From JALHMQ01 sp037441125 (GTDB lineage: Bacteria > Pseudomonadota > Gammaproteobacteria > Burkholderiales > Burkholderiaceae_F): DNA of 6,968 nucleotides. Positions 1-5,546 of the stretch are shown piece by piece. Each line of letters starts with the position of its first letter. The stretch's first letter is position 1. The notes under the pieces are model-generated. The model searched no databases, had not been told where the DNA came from, and saw only the letters and a program-made list of their open reading frames with translations. The translations under genes and the position numbers were made by a program. The stretch spans positions 1 to 6,968 of the forward strand of contig JBBIST010000121.1 of the NCBI GenBank assembly GCA_037441125.1. Reading direction: 5' to 3'.

Positions 1-6
1 ACCGGC

Positions 7-321
7 TCAGCCCGGCGCGCCCTGGGCGCGCGGCGCCGGCCGCCGGAACGGCAGGATGGTGGCACTCGAGCGTGGCCCGCAGGCCGGCGTCGGCCGGCGC
101 GCTGCGCACGGATGCAGCATCCGCCACAGGCTCGCCAGTTCCTCACACTCGCGCCGCAGTGCCGGCGCCAGACCGGCGCAGTCGGCCAGCGCTTCGAGAC
201 AGCGCGCCACGCGTTGCGCCGACGCCGCGCTCGCCGCGCCCGCCCGTAGCGCCTGCGAGAACTCGCTCATTGCGGTGAGCGTGGCTACCAGCAGGGCGTT
301 GGCCGATCCGGCGCTGTCCAT
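7..321 (-). CDS. Small protein of unknown function, divergent from bfd
   Basis: This gene encodes a 104-residue protein whose family I do not recognise. The ATG at 321 is chosen because GGAGA (minus strand, 327-331) sits about six bases upstream and a plausible promoter lies just beyond. The same frame is open further upstream, but there it crosses the AT-rich spacer and bfd, so that part is not coding. Residues 1-70 are rich in Ala, Leu, Glu and Arg and look mostly amphipathic-helical (for example ALRRECEELASLWRML). The tail, about 71-104, is rich in Pro, Arg and Ala and probably disordered. Five cysteines (41, 48, 59, 72, 81) show no standard metal-binding spacing. There is no signal peptide or membrane segment. 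It is divergent from bfd-bfr, so a role in iron metabolism is possible but is inference from position only. The stop lies seven bases from the window edge, so any operon partners downstream are out of view. Confidence 0.6.
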   Translation of the reverse strand: MDSAGSANALLVATLTAMSEFSQALRAGAASAASAQRVARCLEALADCAGLAPALRRECEELASLWRMLHPCAARRPTPACGPRSSATILPFRRPAPRAQGAPG

Positions 322-337
322 GGCAGTCTCCAGACAG

Positions 338-356
338 GAACAATTCTCATTTGAGT
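338..356 (-). promoter_or_regulatory. Weak Fur-like box in the divergent spacer
   Basis: On the minus strand this reads AAATGAGAATTGTTC, whose AATGAGAAT core resembles half of a Fur binding site. By hand alignment only about 10 of 19 positions match the classic consensus, so it is weak. It overlaps the proposed -10 of the minus-strand gene and lies about 45 bases upstream of the bfd -35, so Fur binding here would act more directly on the unknown gene than on bfd. The neighbouring iron-storage genes make Fur control reasonable, but binding is inferred. Confidence 0.35.
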
Positions 357-378
357 GTATAGTGCGAGCGCTTGTCAA
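349..378 (-). promoter_or_regulatory. Candidate promoter of the small unknown gene
   Basis: The minus strand has a perfect TTGACA -35 hexamer (378-373), an 18-base spacer and TCAAAT as a possible -10 (354-349, 4 of 6 matches to TATAAT). Transcription would start near 342, giving a short leader of about 20 bases that contains the GGAGA ribosome site. The -35 is convincing; the -10 is weak. Confidence 0.4.
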
Positions 379-404
379 ATAGCATTGATTCGTATTTGTT
401 GACA
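373..404. repeat. Imperfect inverted repeat in the divergent promoter region
   Basis: TGTCAAATA (373-381) is mirrored by TATTTG (393-398), TT and GACA (401-404), around an 11-base centre. The symmetric ends are the two outward-facing TTGACA hexamers, so the dyad may partly be a by-product of back-to-back promoters. The inner CAAATA/TATTTG arms (376-381 and 393-398) are not explained by that and could be an operator for a regulator acting on both directions. Confidence 0.45.
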
Positions 405-428
405 TGCGGCAAGGCGCCGGCGCATATT
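399..428 (+). promoter_or_regulatory. Candidate sigma-70 promoter of bfd-bfr
   Basis: A perfect TTGACA (399-404) is followed by an 18-base spacer and CATATT (423-428, 4 of 6 matches to TATAAT), in the only AT-richer stretch upstream of bfd. Transcription from here would leave a leader of roughly 80 bases before the bfd start. This is a pattern match only. Confidence 0.45.
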
Positions 429-513
429 TCGGTCCAGAGTCGGGCCGGATCGCCGGGGTCGCGTCGCTGGAGCCAGCGGCCGCCGCCGACGGCCCGTCGC
501 AAGGAGACGTGCG

Positions 514-717
514 ATGTACGTATGCATCTGCGCCGCCGTGACCGAACGCGATATCCACGCCGCGCTCGCGGCCGGGGTCGAGACGGTTGACCAATTGACC
601 ATGCACCTCGGCGTGGGCGCCGGCTGCGGCTGCTGCCGCGAGACGGCGCAGCGCATGGTCAACGAGGCTTGCGGCCGCTGCCGCGAGTGCCCGCGGTCAC
701 ACGCGGCCTGCGCCTGA
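514..717 (+). CDS. bfd: Bacterioferritin-associated ferredoxin (Bfd) with an extra Cys cluster
   Basis: Bfd is a small cytoplasmic [2Fe-2S] protein. In the studied homologues it docks on bacterioferritin near the heme and passes electrons that reduce stored Fe(III), so that Fe(II) can leave. The 67 residues begin MYVCICAAVTE, as is typical of the family. The cluster ligands are Cys4, Cys6, Cys38 and Cys41 (CXC, about 31 residues, then CGCC). The ATG is well supported by AAGGAG at 501-506, seven bases upstream. After the normal BFD fold the protein carries four more cysteines: Cys53, Cys56, Cys59 (CGRCREC) and Cys66. Cys40 lies inside the second ligand pair, giving nine in all. E. coli Bfd lacks such a tail cluster. 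bfr follows after 56 bases on the same strand, so the two very likely form one operon. Family assignment is firm; the role of the tail is unknown. Confidence 0.95.
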   Translation: MYVCICAAVTERDIHAALAAGVETVDQLTMHLGVGAGCGCCRETAQRMVNEACGRCRECPRSHAACA

Positions 718-773
718 AGCGCTACATTCGGACCCCGCGCGGCTCGGCCGCGCACTTGTAGTGGGGGAGTCCG

Positions 774-1250
774 ATGCAAGGCGACAAGGGCGTGATTGCC
801 CATCTGAATGCGCAACTGAAGAACGAGCTCACCGCGATCAACCAGTACTTCCTGCACGCGCGCATGCTGCGCCAGTGGGGCTTCGGCCGCCTCGGCAAGC
901 ACGAGTACGACGAGTCGATCGCGGAAATGAAGCACGCCGACCGCCTGGTCGAGCGCATCCTGCTGCTCGAGGGGCTGCCCAATTTGCAGGACCTCGGCCG
1001 GCTGCAGATCGGCACCGACGTTCCCGAGGTGCTCAAGGCTGACCTTGCGCTCGAGCGCACCGCGCAGACCGCGTTGCTCGCGGGCATCGCCCACTGCGAA
1101 AGCGTGCAGGACTACGTCTCGCGCGAAGTCCTGGTGGCGATCCTCGACGACACCGAAGAGCACATCGACTACTGCGAAACGCAGCTCGAGTTGATCGACA
1201 AGGTCGGCCTGCAGAACTATCTGCAGTCGCAGATGGACGCGTCGAGCTGA
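774..1250 (+). CDS. bfr: Bacterioferritin (heme-binding iron storage ferritin)
   Basis: Bacterioferritin forms a 24-subunit cytoplasmic shell that oxidises Fe(II) and stores it as a ferric mineral, with heme bound between subunit pairs. The 158 residues match the E. coli length and align to it without gaps. The heme ligand Met52 is present. Ferroxidase positions Glu18, Glu51, His54, Glu94 and His130 are conserved, but position 127, a bridging Glu in E. coli, is Thr (codon ACC at 1152-1154) followed by Glu128 and Glu129. Of the aromatic residues tied to internal electron transfer in E. coli Bfr, Tyr25 is kept, Tyr58 is Leu and Trp133 is Tyr. The ending NYLQSQM is typical. The start is supported by GGGGGAG (763-769). 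It is probably co-transcribed with bfd and ends before a GC hairpin shared with the convergent cytochrome gene. Storage function is likely; ferroxidase chemistry may differ. Confidence 0.96.
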   Translation: MQGDKGVIAHLNAQLKNELTAINQYFLHARMLRQWGFGRLGKHEYDESIAEMKHADRLVERILLLEGLPNLQDLGRLQIGTDVPEVLKADLALERTAQTALLAGIAHCESVQDYVSREVLVAILDDTEEHIDYCETQLELIDKVGLQNYLQSQMDASS

Positions 1251-1282
1251 AGCGCTGCGCACGGGCGTGCTCCCGCGCCGGA

Positions 1283-1307
1283 CCGGGCCGCTTGCGCGGC
1301 GGCCCGG
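1283..1307. terminator. GC-rich hairpin between convergent bfr and cytochrome genes
   Basis: A perfect 9-base-pair stem, CCGGGCCGC (1283-1291) with GCGGCCCGG (1299-1307), encloses a 7-base loop. It sits in the 67-base gap between the stop codons of two converging genes, where a bidirectional terminator is expected. There is no T-run on either side, so it is not a canonical intrinsic terminator; it may protect 3' ends or assist termination. Confidence 0.45.
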
Positions 1308-1317
1308 CGCGCTCGGC

Positions 1318-1962
1318 CTACGAGGCCTTGGCCGGCTCGGCCGGCGGCGGCGCTGCCGGCTCGGCGGGTGCGGGTGCGGCCGGCGCTCCGGGCGGGGCCG
1401 GCTCCTCGTGCGGCGGATGGGCGACGAACATGTGGCAGTCGATGCAGGTCTGCTCGCCGTTCAATGCGCGCTGGTGGATGCGTTGCGCGCGCGGGCTCTG
1501 GCCGGCCATCGCCGCCGGATCGTGGCAGGCGCGGCAGTTGGCCGAGTCGTTGGCGCGCATCTGGTCCCAGACGCGGGTGGCCAGCCGCCAGCGCTCGCGG
1601 TCGTACTTCTCCTGGGTGGCGATCGTGCCGCGCATCTCGGCGATCATGTCGCGGATGCCGGCAGCCGTCTTGTAGAAGAGCTTGTCCGGATAGGTGTGCG
1701 GGATGTGGCAGTCGCTGCAGTTGGCACGCACGCCCGACGGGTTGGCGAAGTGGATCGATGCCTTGTAACCGGGATAGATGAACTTCGCGTGCGAGTGGCA
1801 GGCGGTGCCGCAGAACTCGTTGGTGCCGGTGACCGCGACCGCGACCTGGGTCGACACCACCAGGCCGGCGCCGATGAACAGACCGATCAGCAGCAGCACG
1901 ATCACCGCCAGCCGCTTGGATGGCGCAAACAGCCAGCGGAAAAAGCGCTTGATGGCGCCCAT
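1318..1962 (-). CDS. NapC/NirT-family membrane-anchored tetraheme cytochrome c with a CX3CH first heme site
   Basis: Family members (NapC, NirT, NrfH, CymA) sit in the inner membrane and carry electrons from quinol to periplasmic reductases. The ATG at 1962 is chosen for its GGGAGAGGAAACC leader and because it places a basic stretch just before one membrane segment (about residues 18-36); the longer open frame upstream has no membrane-protein character. Four heme sites follow: Cys51-Gly-Thr-Ala-Cys55-His56, CSDCH (82-86), CRACH (143-147) and CIDCH (173-177). The first is CX3CH rather than CXXCH, and the usual CHxM is CHSH, so His58 replaces the axial Met expected in NrfH/CymA relatives. The stretch before heme 3 (VWDQMRANDSANC) is typical of the family. 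Residues about 183-214 form a Pro/Ala/Glu-rich tail. No nitrate, nitrite or other terminal reductase gene is nearby, so the redox partner is unknown. It is divergent from chrA. Confidence 0.9.
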   Translation of the reverse strand: MGAIKRFFRWLFAPSKRLAVIVLLLIGLFIGAGLVVSTQVAVAVTGTNEFCGTACHSHAKFIYPGYKASIHFANPSGVRANCSDCHIPHTYPDKLFYKTAAGIRDMIAEMRGTIATQEKYDRERWRLATRVWDQMRANDSANCRACHDPAAMAGQSPRAQRIHQRALNGEQTCIDCHMFVAHPPHEEPAPPGAPAAPAPAEPAAPPPAEPAKAS

Positions 1963-2132
1963 GGTTTCCTCTCCCTGTGCGAGAAATAGCGGTGGCCACG
2001 ATACGGGCCGGGTCGCGCACGCAGATTGCGCTCGGTCAACCGGCGGCCGCGCCCACGCCCCCCGTGTGATCGTGGGCAAGGAAGGTGCACCCGGGCCTGC
2101 GCGCAGCCGTTCGTGCCGCCGGCGGACTCGCC
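1963..2132. other. Divergent spacer between the cytochrome gene and chrA
   Basis: This spacer should hold promoters for both flanking genes. I see TTGACC on the minus strand (2040-2035) but no well-spaced -10 for it, and no convincing hexamer pair on the plus strand. The cytochrome ribosome site is at the left end. The right end (2085-2132) could instead be the N-terminus of ChrA if the upstream GTG is used. Confidence 0.3.
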
Positions 2133-3482
2133 GTGGCTGAGCCGATCGAGGCCGGCGCACCGCGCGCGCCGACGCTGGCCGAGGCGCTGGGCTTCTGGTT
2201 CAAGCTCGGCTTCATCAGTTTCGGCGGTCCCGCCGGACAGATCGCGATCATGCACACCGAGCTGGTCGAGCGGCGGCGCTGGATCAGCGAGCGGCGCTTC
2301 CTGCACGCGCTCAACTACTGCATGGTGCTGCCGGGCCCGGAGGCGCAGCAGCTCGCGACCTATCTCGGCTGGCTGTTGCACCGGCGCTGGGGCGGACTGG
2401 CGGCGGGCGCGCTGTTCGTGCTGCCGTCGCTGGCGATCCTGATCGCGCTCGCCTGGGTCTATCTGGTCTACGGCGATACGCCGCTGGTGGCGGGACTGTT
2501 CTACGGCATCAAGCCGGCGGTGGTGGCGATCGTGCTGCACGCGGCCTGGCGCATCGGCGCGCGCACGCTCACCAACGGCGCGCTGTGGGCGATCGCGGTT
2601 GCGGCCTTCGTCGCCCTGTTCGCCTTCGACGTGCCGTTTCCGCTGATCGTGATCTCGGCCGCGATCGCCGGCGCGATCGGCGGCCGCATCGCGCCGGCCC
2701 GATTCGCACTCGGCGGCGGCCACGGCGGCGACGCGGCCGCGCCGCACCTGCCGGCGGTGATCGACGACCACACGCCGCCGCCGGCGCACGCGCGCTTTAC
2801 CCGCGCCGGGCTGGCGCGCGCGGTGGCGATCGGTGTCGGCCTGTGGCTGGCGGCGATGGCGCTATTGATGGCGCGCTTCGGCGTCGACGGCCTGCTGCCG
2901 CAGATGGCGTGGTTCTTCACCAAGGCGGCGCTGCTCACCTTCGGCGGCGCCTACGCGGTGCTGCCGTACGTGTACCAGGGCGCGGTCGAACACCACGGCT
3001 GGCTGACCGGGCCGCAGATGATCGCCGGCCTGGCGCTGGGCGAGACCACGCCCGGACCGCTGATCATGGTGGTCGCTTTCGTCGGCTTCGTCGGCGCCTG
3101 GCAGGCGCCGCTGTTCGGTGCCGAGTCGATGCTCGCCAGCGGCGTACTCGCCGCCTGTGTCGTCACCTTCTTCACCTTCCTGCCGAGCTTCGTCTTCATC
3201 TTCGCCGGCGCGCCGCTGGTCGAGGCGACCCACGGCGAGATACGCCTGACCGCGCCGCTGACCGCGATCACCGCCGCCGTGGTCGGCGTGATCGTCAACC
3301 TGGCGCTGTTTTTCGCCGGCCACGTGTTCTGGCCGCAGGGCTTGGCCGCGCCGGTCGAGCTGCCGGCGATGGCGATCGCGGCGGCGGCGCTGCTGGCGCT
3401 GCTGCGGCTGCGCGCGGGAGTGATCCCGGTGATCGGCGCCAGCGCCGCCGCCGGGCTGATCTGGCACCTGGCGTCGCTCTGA
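2133..3482 (+). CDS. chrA: Chromate transporter ChrA, long-chain (two CHR domains)
   Basis: ChrA is an inner-membrane transporter of the CHR superfamily; studied members export chromate from the cytoplasm and confer resistance. This protein is the long form, about 449 residues with two homologous domains. The N-terminal half shows FISFGGPAGQIAIMH (about residues 27-41) and PGPEAQQLA (67-75). The C-terminal half shows TFGGAYAVLPY (269-279) and GETTPGPL (303-310). About ten hydrophobic segments are visible, with a hydrophilic His/Pro-rich linker around residues 195-220. The start is uncertain: GTG at 2133 has a weak GGA six bases upstream and begins close to the conserved TLAEAL segment. GTG at 2085 is also in frame, but its AAGGAA is only about two bases away. 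No chrB or other chromate gene is adjacent, so the substrate could be another oxyanion. It converges on the ATPase operon with an 11-base gap. Confidence 0.93.
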   Translation: MAEPIEAGAPRAPTLAEALGFWFKLGFISFGGPAGQIAIMHTELVERRRWISERRFLHALNYCMVLPGPEAQQLATYLGWLLHRRWGGLAAGALFVLPSLAILIALAWVYLVYGDTPLVAGLFYGIKPAVVAIVLHAAWRIGARTLTNGALWAIAVAAFVALFAFDVPFPLIVISAAIAGAIGGRIAPARFALGGGHGGDAAAPHLPAVIDDHTPPPAHARFTRAGLARAVAIGVGLWLAAMALLMARFGVDGLLPQMAWFFTKAALLTFGGAYAVLPYVYQGAVEHHGWLTGPQMIAGLALGETTPGPLIMVVAFVGFVGAWQAPLFGAESMLASGVLAACVVTFFTFLPSFVFIFAGAPLVEATHGEIRLTAPLTAITAAVVGVIVNLALFFAGHVFWPQGLAAPVELPAMAIAAAALLALLRLRAGVIPVIGASAAAGLIWHLASL

Positions 3483-3493
3483 GCGGCCGGCCG

Positions 3494-4105
3494 TCAGCCG
3501 GCGCGCGTGCGCGCGATCCGGCGCAGCACCGCCGACTCGTCCTGCTCGAGCTCCTCGAGCGCGGTCTCGACCTCGGCCAGCGTGCGCTCGACCTCGGGCA
3601 GGAGCACGTCCTGCAGCGCGCGCACGCGGCGCACGGTGCGCCGGTACTCGGCCTGCAGCCGTGCCAGGTCGCCCGACAGCGCCGCCATCTCCGCAAGCTG
3701 CGGCAGCAGCGCGGCGAAGGCGCGCCGGCAGGCCTGCGCCTCGGGCGAAGGTGCCGTGGCCGGCGGCAGCGGCGGCGCCGCCGCGTCAGCGAGTTCGGCC
3801 GCTTGCAGCGCCACACCGAGCAGCGTTCGCCGTTGCCGCCTGATCGGCGCCGCCAGCACCGCCGCCGGATAGAGCTGCAGTCCGTGCAGCCCGTGGCGCG
3901 CGATCGCCGCGCGCAACGCGCGCCGCGCCGCGCGCCAGTCGGCTTGCAGGCGGCGCCGGCGCTGCTGCCACAGGCGCACCTGGCGCAGCATCTCGCCGGC
4001 GAGCAGCAGGCACTTCTCGTCCAGGAATGCGTAGCCCTCGCGCATCGTGCGCCGCTCGTCGGCGAGCGCGATCGCCAGGCTGCGCGTGGGCGTGAGCTCG
4101 GCCAT
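3494..4105 (-). CDS. ntpD: V/A-type ATPase subunit D (central stalk)
   Basis: Subunit D is the coiled-coil shaft of the V/A-type rotary ATPase, turning inside the A3B3 head and coupling it to the membrane ring. The 203 residues match the usual length. The N-terminus MAELTPTRSLAIAL, with REGYAFLDEKCLLLAGEML (22-40), is diagnostic, as is the C-terminal helix RVRALQDVLLPEVERTLAEV (160-179) continuing through ALEELEQDESAVLRRI. Long N- and C-terminal helices flank a middle region with a Pro/Ala-rich loop (about 108-121). The ATG at 4105 is chosen because it begins exactly at the conserved N-terminus; no clear Shine-Dalgarno is present. The start lies 11 bases after the subunit B stop, so translational coupling is likely. 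No subunit gene follows in this window: the convergent chrA ends 11 bases away. Confidence 0.93.
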   Translation of the reverse strand: MAELTPTRSLAIALADERRTMREGYAFLDEKCLLLAGEMLRQVRLWQQRRRRLQADWRAARRALRAAIARHGLHGLQLYPAAVLAAPIRRQRRTLLGVALQAAELADAAAPPLPPATAPSPEAQACRRAFAALLPQLAEMAALSGDLARLQAEYRRTVRRVRALQDVLLPEVERTLAEVETALEELEQDESAVLRRIARTRAG

Positions 4106-4116
4106 CGGCGACCGCG

Positions 4117-5511
4117 CTAGCCGTCTGCCGGCGCCGGCGCGCGCAGATGGGCGTCGATCTGGGCATCGGACAGGCGCGCCAGTTCGCTGCGCGGCAGCGC
4201 GCGCAGCAGTTGCCATCCCAGCGCCATGCTCTGCTCAAGGCTGCGCGCGCCGGCTTGGTGCACGAGCCGGCGCTCGAACTCGGTGCCGAGCGCGAGATAC
4301 AGGCGATCGGTGTCCGACAGGCCTTCCTCGCCGACGACGCTGGCGAGCAGGCGCGCCTGCGTGGCGCGCGCGTAGGCGGCGTACAACTGGTTCGCCAGCG
4401 CCGGATGGTCGGCGTCAGTGTGGCCGCGGCCGGTGCCGTCCTTCATCAGCCGCGACAGGCTCGGCAGCACGCTCACCGGCGGGTAGACGCCGGCGCGATC
4501 AAGCTCGCGCGACAGCACGATCTGGCCCTCGGTGATGTAGCCCGACAGGTCCGGGATCGGGTGGCCGATGTCGTCGTTCGGCATGGTCAGGATCGGCAAC
4601 TGCGTGAGCGTGCCGCGCGCGCCGTGCACGCAGCCGGCGCGCTCGTACAGCGCCGCCAGGTCCGAGTACATGGTGCCGGGGAAGCCCTTGCGTGCCGGCA
4701 ACTCGCCGCGGGCGCCGGCGACCTCGCGCAGCGCCTCGCAGTAGTTGGTGAGATCGGTGAGGATCACCAGCACGTGCTTGCCTTCCTCGAACGCCAGGTA
4801 CTCGGCCGCGGTCAGCGCGAAGCGCGGCGTCAGCAGCCGCTGCGTGCTCGAGTCGCTGGCGAGGTTGAGGAACAGGCTGCTGCGTTCGAGCGCGCCGCTG
4901 CGTTCGAACGAGCGACGGAAGTACTCGGCGGTGGTGAAGGGCACGCCGATGCCGCAGAACACGATCGCGAAGGCTTCGGCGTCGGCCGCCGGCAGGCGCG
5001 CGTGGCCGGCGATCTCGACCGCGATCCGGTCGTGCGGCAAGCCGCCGCCGGAGAAGATCGGCAGCTTCTGGCCGCGCACGAGCGAGTTCATCAGGTCGAT
5101 GGCGCTGATCCCGGTCTCGATGAAGGCGCGCGGCGTGGCGCGCGCCACCGGGTTCAGCGGCAGGCCGTCGACGCGCAGGCGTCGGCGCACCGCGAGCGGT
5201 GGGCCGCCGTCGGCGACGCGGCCGACGCCGTCGAACACGCGCCCGAGCAGGCCCGGGCCGACGCCGAACTCGATCGGCGCGCCGAGAAAGCGCGCCACCG
5301 TGCGCGCCAGCCCGAGCCCGGCGCTGGGCTCGAGCAGCTCGATCGTCACCAGATCCTGGTCGAGCGCGGCCACGCGCCCGAGCCGCGGCCGGCCGGCGCG
5401 GTCGAGCACTTCGACCGCCTCGTTCAGGCCGACCTCGAGCGTGCGCCGGACGAAGAGCAGCGGGCCGTCGAGCTTGACGGCGGCGTCGTGCACGGTGATG
5501 CGCGGTTGCAT
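4117..5511 (-). CDS. ntpB: V/A-type ATPase subunit B (non-catalytic head subunit)
   Basis: Subunit B alternates with catalytic A in the hexameric head and contributes to the nucleotide sites at A-B interfaces. The 464 residues match the family. The N-terminal barrel is followed by GQKLPIFSGGGLPHDRIAVEIA (from 147), where SGGGLPHD (154-161) replaces a true Walker A and lacks the Lys, as expected for B. ILTDLTNYCEALREVAGARGE (from 250) and PPVSVLPSLSRLMKDG (344-359) are strongly conserved; Arg354 is the likely arginine finger reaching into the A site. The ATG at 5511 starts MQPRITVHDAAV, the right place for the family. The frame is open further upstream, but there it overlaps subunit A in a different frame and is a shadow. 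No clear Shine-Dalgarno is seen. It lies 35 bases after the A stop and 11 before the D start, in one operon. Confidence 0.96.
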   Translation of the reverse strand: MQPRITVHDAAVKLDGPLLFVRRTLEVGLNEAVEVLDRAGRPRLGRVAALDQDLVTIELLEPSAGLGLARTVARFLGAPIEFGVGPGLLGRVFDGVGRVADGGPPLAVRRRLRVDGLPLNPVARATPRAFIETGISAIDLMNSLVRGQKLPIFSGGGLPHDRIAVEIAGHARLPAADAEAFAIVFCGIGVPFTTAEYFRRSFERSGALERSSLFLNLASDSSTQRLLTPRFALTAAEYLAFEEGKHVLVILTDLTNYCEALREVAGARGELPARKGFPGTMYSDLAALYERAGCVHGARGTLTQLPILTMPNDDIGHPIPDLSGYITEGQIVLSRELDRAGVYPPVSVLPSLSRLMKDGTGRGHTDADHPALANQLYAAYARATQARLLASVVGEEGLSDTDRLYLALGTEFERRLVHQAGARSLEQSMALGWQLLRALPRSELARLSDAQIDAHLRAPAPADG

Positions 5512-5546
5512 CGGCGGTCGGTCGCGGTTCGGGCGCGGGCGCGCGT

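Noticed and set aside
375..1262. 295-codon minus-strand frame opposite bfd and bfr
   Set aside because: It is antisense to two unmistakable genes, has no recognisable domain and no ribosome site, and so is a shadow.
1321..1400. GC-rich repetitive stretch after bfr considered as a tandem repeat
   Set aside because: It is simply the coding sequence for the Pro/Ala/Glu-rich tail of the cytochrome; no exact repeat unit is maintained.
1963..2160. Upstream extension of the cytochrome frame to 2160
   Set aside because: The added residues are Arg/Pro-rich without a signal or membrane segment and would run into chrA. The ATG at 1962 has a good ribosome site and directly precedes the membrane anchor.
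3486..3502. Small hairpin (GCCGGC, 5-base loop, GCCGGC) between chrA and the ATPase D gene as a terminator
   Set aside because: The stem is only six pairs, there is no T-run, part lies inside the D coding end, and such short GC palindromes are expected by chance at this base composition.
2585..4120. 511-codon plus-strand frame spanning the 3' part of chrA and the D gene
   Set aside because: It is out of frame with chrA and antisense to subunit D. It is Arg-rich without domains, while the genuine frames carry clear family motifs.
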